From NCBI RefSeq assembly GCF_002807035.1, contig NZ_NIUC01000003.1, forward strand, positions 1 through 64,000: a stretch of 64,000 bases of DNA, written 5' to 3'. The DNA is from Algoriphagus formosus (GTDB taxonomy: Bacteria > Bacteroidota > Bacteroidia > Cytophagales > Cyclobacteriaceae). Position numbers and translations under genes: made by a program. Below are positions 26,787-35,477 of the stretch, one piece after another; the first letter of the stretch is position 1, and the number at the start of each line of letters is the position of its first letter. The notes beneath the pieces are model-generated. The model saw nothing but the letters and a program-made list of their open reading frames with translations, searched no databases and was not told the origin of the DNA.

Positions 26787-27263
26787 TTAGCTAAGAAGAT
26801 TTTGCCTTAAAAGGAACTCCAGTTGCTCATTTGCTTTTATCAGCGCCTGGGTCAATCGCTCGTTTTCTCTTCGAAGGGAAAAGACTTCGTAAGCATTTTT
26901 AATGACAGTTCTGAGGTAATCCTCTTCCCAAGGTTTAGTGAGGTAGTGGTAAACTTGACCTTTGTTGATAGCATCAATTACCGCCTGAATATCAGTGTAT
27001 CCGGTTAAAAGAACTCTTATCGGGCTTGGATAATGAGGGATGATAGACTCCAGAAATTCAACTCCTGTTTCTTCAGGCATCCGTTGATCGGTAATAATAA
27101 TTTCTATGTCTTCCTGTTCCAGGATTTTTCTTCCCTCTTCTCCAGAAATGGCAATAAAAATTTTATAATCCCTTCTAAATGTAGCTCGAAACGCCTGGAG
27201 GTTGTTTTCCTCATCGTCTACGTATAAAATCCGGATTTTTTCGTCTTTTTTGGTTTCTTCCAT
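26787..27263 (-). CDS. Single-domain response regulator with coiled-coil tail
   Basis: A 158-residue receiver protein. The acidic pocket is DDEE, the phosphoacceptor D59 (IIITDQRMPEETG), T87 (LLTGYTD) and K110 in YLTKPWEED. Phe/Leu-rich heptads follow (about 125-150), so it may dimerise or dock to a kinase. There is no output domain. The receiver is a clear paralogue of the one in the 32644-33735 protein: both have NNLxxFRAT, TDQRMP/ADQRMP, LLTGYxDI and [11 protein letters not shown]. It is divergent from the ThiF-nitroreductase operon, across a 335-bp AT-rich gap. Confidence 0.88.
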   Translation of the reverse strand: MEETKKDEKIRILYVDDEENNLQAFRATFRRDYKIFIAISGEEGRKILEQEDIEIIITDQRMPEETGVEFLESIIPHYPSPIRVLLTGYTDIQAVIDAINKGQVYHYLTKPWEEDYLRTVIKNAYEVFSLRRENERLTQALIKANEQLEFLLRQNLLS

Positions 27264-27598
27264 TTTACACCCGATTTGGGTCCAGATATTTGAAACCGAA
27301 ATAATTGTTTTTTTCGATGAAAAACAAACAAAGTGATCTGGATTTTCTACTATTCCTGAATTTCTTCAATATGCCAGAATTCATTTTTCACCAAGGGTGT
27401 CAATAACCTGCAGAGAATGAGAATACTTAATTATATACATTTTTTGAAAAGCTAATATTCAAAATAAAAACAAAATGCGTTTTTATTAATTATAGTGACT
27501 AATTATATGATTCATAAAAAAATAATTTAAAAATACATTTGAGAATTAAAATCAAAAACTAACTTTACAAAGCACATCACCCTATTTGCGCCTATTTC
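27264..27598. other. AT-rich divergent intergenic region (335 bp)
   Basis: No gene is visible here. The right half (from about 27420) is very AT-rich, with homopolymeric A and T runs. It separates the divergent single-domain regulator from the ThiF-nitroreductase operon and should hold both promoters. Only the rightward one can be proposed (27539-27567). No clear dyad or repeat was found. Confidence 0.6.
27539..27567 (+). promoter_or_regulatory. Candidate promoter of the ThiF-nitroreductase operon
   Basis: TTG (27539-27541) is followed after 18 bases by TAACTTTA (27560-27567), one base off TAnnTTTG, about 31 bases before the ATG at 27599. Confidence 0.35.
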
Positions 27599-29866
27599 AT
27601 GCTATATTCACCCAAAATAGATCTGGAAGCACGGGCCTATCCTATCATCCTTGACCCAAGAATTTCTTCTCAAAAGGAAGAGTTTATAGGGTTATTGGAT
27701 TCTCCTCATATTCAGGTAGTTGATCAAATTGAAAGTCAGGTCAAAGATTTGATAAAGGCGAATAGTCCAACACGCACCTTTACTGAAATCGAACTGGATG
27801 TCGAGGTTGAAAACTTTTTTAGAGATAGGATAAAGGATGATTTTGGTAACTGGGTTTACTATCCTTGGAAAAATACAATTGTCCACTTATTGGAAGAAGA
27901 GGATTTCATTAAGATCAGGACGGTTAGGAATAATTACAAAATCACTCCGGAAGAACAATCCGAACTTGGAACAAAGAAAATTGGAATTGTCGGGCTTTCA
28001 GTAGGGCAAAGTGTCGCAATTGCCATGGCTCTTGAGAGAAGTTGTGGAGAAATGCGTCTTGCAGATTTTGATACCCTGGAGCTTAGTAATCTCAATCGGA
28101 TCAATGCTAGTTTGACTAGTTTGGGTCAGGAAAAAGTAGTGATCGCGGCTAGAGCGATATCTGAGATAGATCCTTACTTAAAGCTTACACTTTACAGGGA
28201 TGGAATTACAGAAGAAAATGTTGAAGACTTTTTAGATTCAGATGGTGGACTCGACTTGCTCATTGACGAATGCGATAGCTTGGATGTGAAAGTTCTCCTC
28301 AGAGAGAAAGCTCGTGCAAAGAAAATTCCTGTTCTGATGGAAACTTCAGATAGAGGTATGCTAGACATTGAGCGTTTCGATTTGGAGCCTGATAGACCGA
28401 TTTTCCATGGGATGATGGGGAATTTAGAAATGGGTTCTCTCAAGGGACTGAGTAATCAGCAAAAAGTAGGCATAGGATTGAAAATTACCGGGATTGAGAC
28501 ACTTTCTCCCCGGATGAAAGCATCTCTTTTGGAAGTAGGACAGACCATTTCCAGTTGGCCACAATTAGCTTCAGCAGTTTTCTTAGGTGGAGCTTCAGTT
28601 GCACATGTCGGTCGTAAACTTCTCCTCGAAGACGAAGTGAAATCGGGAAGATTCTATGTGGACTTGGATGAACTTGTCCAAATAGAAATGACTGAGGATG
28701 CTGCCCCATATCAATCAATACCTGTCAAAAACCGTGATTTCTTAGCCTCTTTACCCAATAATATCCTGCCTTCAGGGTACAAACCATCAGAGGAAGAGCT
28801 TCTTGAAATGCTCTCTTTTGCAAATTTGGCGCCTTCCGGAGGAAATATTCAACCCTGGGTTTGGGTGATGGATCAAAAAGGAGTTTTGCACCTTTTCCAC
28901 GATAGAGAGCGAAGTCATTCACTTTTGGATTACAAGGGTACTGGCTCATTGATCGCTTTTGGTTCTGCTCTTGAAAATTTAAGGATTTACTGTGGAAAGC
29001 ATGGTTTTGAGGTTGATATAATTGATCAGGTCCAAAGCTTTGAAGATGATCTGATAGCTAGTATCAGGTTTGTGAGTAAACAGAATCAAAGTATTGATAT
29101 TCCTCACCTTGACTTGTATGAAGGGGTGAGAATTCGGTGTACAAATCGAAAAAACACTAAAAAGGAAAATCTGACTCCAGAACAAATTCAGATGGTTTTT
29201 GATCTGATACAATCAGAAGGTCTGAAGTTGGATTATCTGGAAGAGGAACAGGAACTAGAGAGGCTTTCAGAGATCTTGGGTGGAATGGATAGGATGAGGT
29301 TGTTTCATCAGCAGGGTTTGCAGGATTTCATCCACGAACTGAGGTGGAATGACAAAGAGGCAAAAGAGAGTAGTGACGGAATAGATATAGCCACTTTGGA
29401 ACTTTCCGGTACAGAGAAAGCTGCAATGGGCTTGCTTCGGGATCCTCGCACAGTGAAGTTCTTCAGAAAGTTTTTGATGGGCTACGGCTTGACTAAAATC
29501 AGTCATTCGACCTTGATGGCAAGTTCTGCTATTTTCCTTTTGCAAAGCAAAAAATATACAGCCTCCTATGTTTTGGAAGCCGGTAGAATACTACAGCGAA
29601 TTTGGGTAAAATCTAATATGATGGGGATGAGTTTTCAGCCTGTTACCGCTTCGCTTTTTATTTTTCATAGAGTGAATCGCGAGAAGGATCATGGCTTTAC
29701 TGAGAAGGAAGAGCAAATCATCAAAAAACACCATGAAACTCTCAGAAAATTATTCCAGATAGAAAATGGAATGGAGGAAATTTTTATGTTTAGGCTAAAT
29801 TTCGCAGGGGAACCAAGCATGCGTTCCTATCGCCGCGATGTAAGAGAGACCTTAATATTTGGCTGA
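27599..29866 (+). CDS. ThiF/E1-like adenylyltransferase fused to nitroreductase (Rv1355c-like)
   Basis: A 755-residue fusion. Residues about 110-350 are a ThiF/MoeB/E1-like Rossmann domain: IGIVGLSVGQS (nucleotide loop), LADFDTLELSNLNRIN (D156 and the SNLNR motif that bind ATP), and LLIDECDSLDVK. Zinc-binding CxxC pairs of MoeB/ThiF are absent. Residues about 385-740 are nitroreductase-like (FMN fold), starting PSEEELLEMLSFANLAPSGGNIQPW. This architecture matches the Rv1355c family known from mycobacteria and Bacteroidota, whose function is unknown. The pairing recalls peptide cyclodehydratase and dehydrogenase steps, but that is analogy only. It is the first gene of a tight four-gene operon. 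Confidence 0.85.
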   Translation: MLYSPKIDLEARAYPIILDPRISSQKEEFIGLLDSPHIQVVDQIESQVKDLIKANSPTRTFTEIELDVEVENFFRDRIKDDFGNWVYYPWKNTIVHLLEEEDFIKIRTVRNNYKITPEEQSELGTKKIGIVGLSVGQSVAIAMALERSCGEMRLADFDTLELSNLNRINASLTSLGQEKVVIAARAISEIDPYLKLTLYRDGITEENVEDFLDSDGGLDLLIDECDSLDVKVLLREKARAKKIPVLMETSDRGMLDIERFDLEPDRPIFHGMMGNLEMGSLKGLSNQQKVGIGLKITGIETLSPRMKASLLEVGQTISSWPQLASAVFLGGASVAHVGRKLLLEDEVKSGRFYVDLDELVQIEMTEDAAPYQSIPVKNRDFLASLPNNILPSGYKPSEEELLEMLSFANLAPSGGNIQPWVWVMDQKGVLHLFHDRERSHSLLDYKGTGSLIAFGSALENLRIYCGKHGFEVDIIDQVQSFEDDLIASIRFVSKQNQSIDIPHLDLYEGVRIRCTNRKNTKKENLTPEQIQMVFDLIQSEGLKLDYLEEEQELERLSEILGGMDRMRLFHQQGLQDFIHELRWNDKEAKESSDGIDIATLELSGTEKAAMGLLRDPRTVKFFRKFLMGYGLTKISHSTLMASSAIFLLQSKKYTASYVLEAGRILQRIWVKSNMMGMSFQPVTASLFIFHRVNREKDHGFTEKEEQIIKKHHETLRKLFQIENGMEEIFMFRLNFAGEPSMRSYRRDVRETLIFG

Positions 29867-29871
29867 GAAAT

Positions 29872-30558
29872 ATGTACCGATTAGTCGCCTTTAAGGCTGT
29901 AGATGATTTAAATAGGTGTGAAAAGTTTATCGAAGGCCATAGACAGGTATTAGAAAGTATAGGTGTCAAAAAGGTGACTTCAGCAAAAAATGATTGGGTG
30001 AATAACCCAGACGTTATAGTTGTAATTGTGGAAAATGAAGAAGATGGTCTTGTTTATGGAGGTGCGAGAATTCATAAAGCTAATTCCCAATTTCCATTAC
30101 CTATGGTTGAAGCCATTGAAGACCTGGATAGTAGTATAAAAGATGTTATAAGCAAGGATTTAGACAGTGGAACGGGAGAAATATGTGGCCTTTGGAATTC
30201 AAGGGTCGTAACCGGATTGGGTATTGGTGCTATTTTTATGTCAAAAGCATGTCTTGCACTTACACCAAAGCTTGGTCTTACTTCACTGTATGCATTATTT
30301 GCCCCAACTACAGTAAAACTTGGTCTAGAGATGGGGTATGAAATTTTGACTGAGGTGGGAAACAATGGGACTTTTTACTATCCTAAACTAGATCTAATTG
30401 CAACTGCAATGAAACTTCATGATGCAGTAAATCTTCCTTTGACCTCTGAGGAACATAGAAATTCTATATTTCAAATAAGAGATAATAAGAGGCTTTTAAT
30501 TGAGGAAAACTACAGAGGGAGAAACGTTAAACTTGAATATACTTCATATATAGAATGA
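29872..30558 (+). CDS. Small GNAT/autoinducer-synthase-like protein
   Basis: A 228-residue protein that I cannot assign firmly. The order of elements suggests an N-acyltransferase fold of the GNAT/LuxI/FeeM kind: a strand ending in YGGARIH (62-68), a loop with LPMVEAI, then GEICGLWNSRVV (102-113), which resembles the E-x-SR segment of acyl-homoserine-lactone synthases. A long helix and LGLEMGYEIL follow, like the second half of the fold. It starts 5 bp after the ThiF-nitroreductase gene and overlaps the histidine kinase by 4 bp (ATGA). Its base composition is more AT-rich than most neighbours. A plain unknown protein is the alternative. Confidence 0.5.
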   Translation: MYRLVAFKAVDDLNRCEKFIEGHRQVLESIGVKKVTSAKNDWVNNPDVIVVIVENEEDGLVYGGARIHKANSQFPLPMVEAIEDLDSSIKDVISKDLDSGTGEICGLWNSRVVTGLGIGAIFMSKACLALTPKLGLTSLYALFAPTTVKLGLEMGYEILTEVGNNGTFYYPKLDLIATAMKLHDAVNLPLTSEEHRNSIFQIRDNKRLLIEENYRGRNVKLEYTSYIE

Positions 30559-32651
30559 AAAGACGGCTACTTTGGATTTTTCTAATAATTCCAATATTAT
30601 TTTCTTGTGTTGTAGATAATAATAATGATATAAATTCTGTTAGTTGGATATATTCTGATGGGAGATATAATGACATAAAGGACGTTTTGGAACTTGATTC
30701 AAATGAGTTTACCAAGGAAGAGGATAATTACTTGTCGCTTGGCTATCTTGATGATCCGGTCTGGGTTAAGTTAGAGTTGAGAAATAAAGTTTTCGATCAA
30801 AAGTTCCTTTCTGTTCCAAATCCAATGCTCAATACAGTAGAGCTTTACGATGAAAATGGTGAATTTATAAATCAGGTTGGAAGATTAAACTTTTCGAATG
30901 ACTCCTATACAACATTCTTTAATATAATAGATGTTTCTAATTTTGATTCAGATATTTTTTATCTAAAGATTTCAGGTTTTGGTAATATTAACGTGCCCAT
31001 CGAGATTTTATCTGATAAGGATGAGTTTTTGACCATTGATGAGAGGAATTTATTTTTCGGTATTTATTTCGGAGTTGTTTTCGCAATGTTTTTTTATAAC
31101 TTATTTCTATGGGTATCGACGAAGGATAACTTATATGGTTTATATATATCTTATATCTTTTTTGTAGGAATGACTCAGGGGATTTTAGGAGGGTACATTG
31201 ACACATATTTGTGGCCTAATAGTGTTTTTATGAGGAATTACAGTTTTTATATTAGCACATCATTAGTGAATATTGTTGGAATTTATTATTCTTTGAAATT
31301 TTTAAAAATCAAAGAGTTTAATAAAAAAATATTTAATGTAGGGCGAATAGTAATTACTATTTACTTTTTCATTTTATTTTCCTTCCTATTCGACTTAGGT
31401 ATTGGGCAATTAAAGTTCAGATTCCTTCAGGTTTTTCTCGGGATTGTGCCACTCTTCTTACTTGGTATCTCCTTCTATAGCCTTAAAAAAGGATATAGAC
31501 CAGCTAAGTTTTTTCTTCTTTCTTGGTTCCTGCTGATATGCAGCATGGTTATATTTTTGTTAACAGATTTGAATATTTTACCTCATATTTTTGTAACAAA
31601 CTATGTTTTTACAGTTGGTTCGACATTTGAGGCCATTTTACTCTCCTTCGCTCTTGCTGACAAAATCAACATCCTCAAGAAGGAGAAGGAAGAAGAGCAG
31701 GCTGAGCGACTGAAAGTATTGAAGCAAAATGAAGAACTGGTCCGAGAGCAAAATACCCTTTTGGAAGAAAAAGTACGGGTTCGTACAGATGAACTAGAGC
31801 AGGCTTTGAGAAACCTGCAGAGCACTCAAAGTCAATTGGTCAGTCAGGAGAAGATGGCCTCGCTAGGTCAGCTTACTGCAGGTATTGCCCATGAGATCAA
31901 TAACCCAATCAATTTCGTGAGTTCTAACATCACACCTCTAAAACGTGATATCAATGATATTATGGAGGTGATTGATTTTTATCGAACAACAGGGCAATCG
32001 GAATTCGCTCCTGAATCTAAAAAGAAGGCTGCGGACCTGGAGGAGGAGCTTGAGCTTGATTATGTCCTTGAGGAAGTAGATCAATTGCTGAAAGGGATGG
32101 AAGAAGGGGCAAAACGTACGGTTGAAATAGTCAAAGGTCTTCGACTCTTTTCTCGTGTGGATGAGCAGGATGTCAAAAAAGTGGACCTTCACGATGGTAT
32201 CAATAGTACCATCATCCTTCTAAATAGTTCTATTCCAGGCAAAATTCGCATCGTTCGGGATTTCGGAGAGCTCCCAATGGTCGAGTGCTTGGCAGGTAAG
32301 ATTAATCAGGTATTTATGAACATTATCAATAATGCTGTTCATGCCTTGAGTGATCATATCGATACGATCAAAGATCCAAAAATAGAAATACGTACCCGTT
32401 CACTGGGAGACTCTGTGGTAGTGGAGATCGAAGACAACGGTCCGGGTATGCCTGAGCATGTGAAGGAACGTATTTTTGAACCTTTTTTTACAACCAAGTC
32501 AGTAGGGAGAGGTACAGGTTTGGGGCTTTCAATAGTTTATTCTATTATTGAGAACCATAAGGGCACGATGGAGGTAAATACCGAAGTCGGTCAGGGCACA
32601 ACTTTTATCATTACGCTACCCACCTACCAAAGTAACAGCAAGAATGAATAG
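30555..32651 (+). CDS. 7TM-DISM sensor histidine kinase
   Basis: A 698-residue membrane kinase. A signal-like N-terminus (with LFSC at 15-18) precedes an extracellular DISM domain (about 25-160, including [12 protein letters not shown]). Seven membrane spans cover about 165-380, followed by a coiled coil (380-435). The HisKA domain has [12 protein letters not shown] (His about 447), and the HATPase has [20 protein letters not shown] and [16 protein letters not shown] receptors are thought to sense extracellular small molecules or carbohydrates. The sensory half is strikingly more AT-rich than the kinase half, with a switch near 31640. It overlaps both neighbours (4 and 8 bp). Confidence 0.92.
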   Translation: MKRRLLWIFLIIPILFSCVVDNNNDINSVSWIYSDGRYNDIKDVLELDSNEFTKEEDNYLSLGYLDDPVWVKLELRNKVFDQKFLSVPNPMLNTVELYDENGEFINQVGRLNFSNDSYTTFFNIIDVSNFDSDIFYLKISGFGNINVPIEILSDKDEFLTIDERNLFFGIYFGVVFAMFFYNLFLWVSTKDNLYGLYISYIFFVGMTQGILGGYIDTYLWPNSVFMRNYSFYISTSLVNIVGIYYSLKFLKIKEFNKKIFNVGRIVITIYFFILFSFLFDLGIGQLKFRFLQVFLGIVPLFLLGISFYSLKKGYRPAKFFLLSWFLLICSMVIFLLTDLNILPHIFVTNYVFTVGSTFEAILLSFALADKINILKKEKEEEQAERLKVLKQNEELVREQNTLLEEKVRVRTDELEQALRNLQSTQSQLVSQEKMASLGQLTAGIAHEINNPINFVSSNITPLKRDINDIMEVIDFYRTTGQSEFAPESKKKAADLEEELELDYVLEEVDQLLKGMEEGAKRTVEIVKGLRLFSRVDEQDVKKVDLHDGINSTIILLNSSIPGKIRIVRDFGELPMVECLAGKINQVFMNIINNAVHALSDHIDTIKDPKIEIRTRSLGDSVVVEIEDNGPGMPEHVKERIFEPFFTTKSVGRGTGLGLSIVYSIIENHKGTMEVNTEVGQGTTFIITLPTYQSNSKNE

Positions 32652-33735
32652 CAGTGATATTCGGGTACTTTATATTGACGATGAGGACAATAACCTCAAA
32701 TCGTTCCGCGCTACCCTTCGAAAAGACTTTAAGATTTTTACAGCCATCGATGCCTTCGAAGGATTAAAGATCGTTCAGGAAGAAGAAATTCATGTTGTCA
32801 TTGCTGACCAGCGGATGCCGGGAATGACAGGTACAGAATTTTTTGAGAAAATGATCGAAATCAATCCGGACCCTGTGCGGATTTTGCTGACAGGCTATTC
32901 AGATATTGCCTCCGTCATTGATGCGATCAATAAAGGTGAGGTCTATCGTTTCATAGACAAGCCTTGGAATATCGAGCAGATCAAAAACTCGATCAAAAAC
33001 GCAGCGGACATCTTTTTCATGCGGAGAGAGTTGAAGGAAAAAAACATCAAACTGGAAAAACTGCATACAGAAATGAACCAGTTTGTCTATAGTCTTTCTC
33101 ATGAGCTTAGAGGGCCTTTGATGAGTATTTCGGGCGTTTCTAAGCTTGCCAAAATGGAAATTCAAGATCCACATGTCTTAGAGTTTTTTGACATGATCGA
33201 TACAGCCACGACTAAGTTGGATGACTTCATCTATAAGATGCTGGATTTTTATCGATCCACTAAAATCGATCATAAAATCACTCAGATTGACTTCAAAGAA
33301 GTGGTCAATCAGCAAATGGAAGCTTACAGAGCCAAGTTTGATCTTTCACATTTTCACGTGGAATTACAGGTCAACCAAGAGGAACCCTTTTTCTCAGACG
33401 ATTCTAAAATCCGAGTAATTTTAAATAATCTCTTCTCCAATTCGGTTCAGTTTATGAAAAACGAGCATGGGGAAAAGCGAATCGCACTTACGATAGATGT
33501 TCGAGATGGTGAAGCTATCGTCATGCTCGAGGATAATGGTATCGGCATCGAAGACCGTCATCATCCGGAAGTATTTAATCTTTTTACCCGCGCAACGCAG
33601 CAAAATGTAGGTACTGGTTTAGGCCTGTACATGGTCAAAGAGGCAGTGGAGCAATTGGGCGGAAAGGTAGAGTTAGAATCTATTTTGAATGAGGGAACTA
33701 CGGTCAGAGTGGTGCTCCCTTCTTTGAATTCGTAA
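32644..33735 (+). CDS. Receiver-histidine kinase hybrid (REC-HisKA-HATPase)
   Basis: A 363-residue soluble protein. The receiver domain at 1-120 has D55 ([10 protein letters not shown]), T83 and K106 (FIDKPW). A short coiled coil leads to HisKA with [10 protein letters not shown] (H153) and HATPase ([31 protein letters not shown]). With the receiver first and a kinase as output, it could be phosphorylated by the DISM kinase and then signal on. Its receiver is a paralogue of the single-domain regulator at 26787-27263. It overlaps the DISM kinase by 8 bp and ends the operon. Confidence 0.92.
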   Translation: MNSSDIRVLYIDDEDNNLKSFRATLRKDFKIFTAIDAFEGLKIVQEEEIHVVIADQRMPGMTGTEFFEKMIEINPDPVRILLTGYSDIASVIDAINKGEVYRFIDKPWNIEQIKNSIKNAADIFFMRRELKEKNIKLEKLHTEMNQFVYSLSHELRGPLMSISGVSKLAKMEIQDPHVLEFFDMIDTATTKLDDFIYKMLDFYRSTKIDHKITQIDFKEVVNQQMEAYRAKFDLSHFHVELQVNQEEPFFSDDSKIRVILNNLFSNSVQFMKNEHGEKRIALTIDVRDGEAIVMLEDNGIGIEDRHHPEVFNLFTRATQQNVGTGLGLYMVKEAVEQLGGKVELESILNEGTTVRVVLPSLNS

Positions 33736-33738
33736 TTC

Positions 33739-33772
33739 TTGCTGGCCTTTTGGCCATGAAAGCCTATCTTTG
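33739..33772 (+). promoter_or_regulatory. Promoter of ppa
   Basis: TATCTTTG (33765-33772) matches TAnnTTTG exactly; a TTG lies 23 bases upstream (33739-33741). The element is 34 bases before the ATG at 33807 and lies inside the longer upstream frame from 33750, which supports the shorter gene. Confidence 0.55.
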
Positions 33773-33806
33773 TTGCGATAATTTTTTCCAACAAAAAACA
33801 CATATT

Positions 33807-34346
33807 ATGATTAATCCTTGGCATGATGTAAACATCGGTAAAGGCGCTCCCGAACAGGTAATGGGCGTAGTGGAAATCCCTAAAGGAAGTAAAGGGAAAT
33901 ACGAACTACACAAAAAGTCCGGAATGCTAATGCTCGATAGAGTTCTCTTTTCCGCTGTTCATTATCCGGCAAATTATGGATTTATTCCACAGACCTATTG
34001 TGAGGACCATGACCCCTTGGATATCCTGATTATTTCTCAGATTGATATTCCTTCGATGTGCTTGGTGGAGGCAAAAGTGATCGGAGTGATGCGAATGGTC
34101 GATGGAGGAGAAGCGGATGATAAAATCATCGCAGTAGCTGCGGGTGACCAATCTGTGAATTATATCAATGACATCGATGAGCTTCCTCCGCATTTGATGA
34201 AGGAGGTACACCGATTCTTCGAGGATTACAAAAAGCTTGAAAACAAGGAAGTGAAAGTGGAGGACTTCTTAGGAAAAGAAGATGCGATCCGAATTATCAA
34301 TGAAAGTATTGAACTTTACGATAAGCATTTCCGAAATCAACGATAA
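33807..34346 (+). CDS. ppa: Inorganic pyrophosphatase (family I)
   Basis: Soluble family I pyrophosphatase of 179 residues from ATG 33807 (the frame is open from 33750). It hydrolyses PPi and so drives biosynthetic reactions. Family residues are present: [43 protein letters not shown] (metal-binding aspartates), and [21 protein letters not shown]. It has its own promoter after the two-component operon and a clear terminator, so it is probably a single-gene unit. Confidence 0.95.
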   Translation: MINPWHDVNIGKGAPEQVMGVVEIPKGSKGKYELHKKSGMLMLDRVLFSAVHYPANYGFIPQTYCEDHDPLDILIISQIDIPSMCLVEAKVIGVMRMVDGGEADDKIIAVAAGDQSVNYINDIDELPPHLMKEVHRFFEDYKKLENKEVKVEDFLGKEDAIRIINESIELYDKHFRNQR

Positions 34347-34352
34347 CCAAAG

Positions 34353-34374
34353 GCCTGAGCAATCAGGCTTTTTT
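34353..34374 (+). terminator. Terminator of ppa
   Basis: GCCTGA (34353-34358), loop GCAA, TCAGGC (34363-34368), then six T. The stop codon of the convergent gene (34363-34365) lies inside the stem. Confidence 0.8.
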
Positions 34375-34821
34375 GTTTTTAATCTCTTTTTTACCGGCTT
34401 TTTTACGAAGGTATTTGACCAGTTCACTGTAGGCTTCGTGCTCATGATTGGAGATACTGATGGATTGCTGATCTGAGAAAGCAACGGTCATTTGCCTGAA
34501 TTCTTTTTTGTTCGCTACCACCACTTCTTCTTCCCAAACCAGGATATCGCCGATTGGATAAGCTTTCTGAAAGCCTCTAAGTGGTAGCTTCACGATGATT
34601 TGATCCCTGCCTGCGGTGATAAATCGAAAGCCTGCCATCATTTTCACCAAAAGCATCAGCAGGACCAACGTGATCAAAGACGCCGCGATCAGGTAAAACC
34701 AAAGCCCAAAGCTTCCTTTGTAGGCAAAATCCCGTAAAATGAAGATCAAGCCGGTCAGCAAGGCAACTACAATTAAGCTGAGTGAAAAATAAGTGGATAT
34801 TTTTGGTTTGATGACGATCAT
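34363..34821 (-). CDS. Two-span membrane protein, unknown function
   Basis: A 152-residue protein. Two membrane spans are visible at about 11-31 and 37-62, and the rest (about 68-140) is a soluble beta-rich segment that could be PH-like: FRFITAGRDQIIVKLPLRGFQKAYPIGDILVWEEEVV, then helix EHEAYSELVKYLRKKAGKK. The tail is strongly basic. I do not recognise the family. It overlaps acpH by 4 bp, so the two are co-transcribed. Confidence 0.75.
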   Translation of the reverse strand: MIVIKPKISTYFSLSLIVVALLTGLIFILRDFAYKGSFGLWFYLIAASLITLVLLMLLVKMMAGFRFITAGRDQIIVKLPLRGFQKAYPIGDILVWEEEVVVANKKEFRQMTVAFSDQQSISISNHEHEAYSELVKYLRKKAGKKEIKNKKA

Positions 34822-35414
34822 GAGTGACTGGCTAGTTCGCTGAGTTTTTGTCTGGCAAAAGTCTCTAATTCTCTGAAAAAAGCGAAAAATATCACCTCAA
34901 ATTCATCTTCAAATTCGATCAAAGCCAGATGTGCCTGCTCCATTTTGGAGTCAAATCGGGTGCGTTTGGCCATTCCGGTCAGTGAGCGCCGGATACCTTC
35001 CACTTCCCCATAGTGCAGGAGCCAATTGTCCTTTTTCATCCAATAATACATATTGGCAAAGCGCTCCGGAAAGATGTCCTCGTGACGATCGAGGGTATCG
35101 TAGGTTTTTTGGATAAAGTCTTCAACAGTTGAAGCTGAAAATTCTGACCAGTTTTTGATCAAAAAATAATCGAAGAATACGTCCGTAATCACCGTGGAAT
35201 AGTGTCCAAATTTGGGTCGGAGATAAGATTGCCCTGCTTTGACCAAAGGGTGAGAATCGGTGAACAGGTCTATTTCGCGATGGAGAAATATGCCTCGCTT
35301 GATTTCCTCCTCGAAGTTTTCAATTTGCCTGCCTTTCACAAAGTCTGCGATAAAATTCCCAACAAGAATTTTTTCTTGATCAAAGGACAGAAAAGCATGT
35401 GCTAGAAAATTCAT
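34818..35414 (-). CDS. acpH: Acyl carrier protein phosphodiesterase (DUF479)
   Basis: A 198-residue protein of the AcpH/DUF479 family, which removes the phosphopantetheine arm from acyl carrier protein. The N-terminus MNFLAHAFLS with GNFIADFVKG, the RGIFLHREIDLFTDSHP segment and DVFFDYFLIKNW hold the conserved His/Asp residues of this HD-like fold. Length matches the family. It overlaps the downstream membrane protein gene by 4 bp. Confidence 0.85.
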   Translation of the reverse strand: MNFLAHAFLSFDQEKILVGNFIADFVKGRQIENFEEEIKRGIFLHREIDLFTDSHPLVKAGQSYLRPKFGHYSTVITDVFFDYFLIKNWSEFSASTVEDFIQKTYDTLDRHEDIFPERFANMYYWMKKDNWLLHYGEVEGIRRSLTGMAKRTRFDSKMEQAHLALIEFEDEFEVIFFAFFRELETFARQKLSELASHS

Positions 35415-35477
35415 GAGGGATGTAAAAAAAGGAAACTCTATAGCTTTTGATTAGTTTCGTCCACAAAATACGGATTG

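Noticed and set aside
33743-33756. TGGCC-TTTT-GGCCA as terminator of the two-component operon
   Set aside because: Short stem without a following T-run; it overlaps the ppa promoter region instead.
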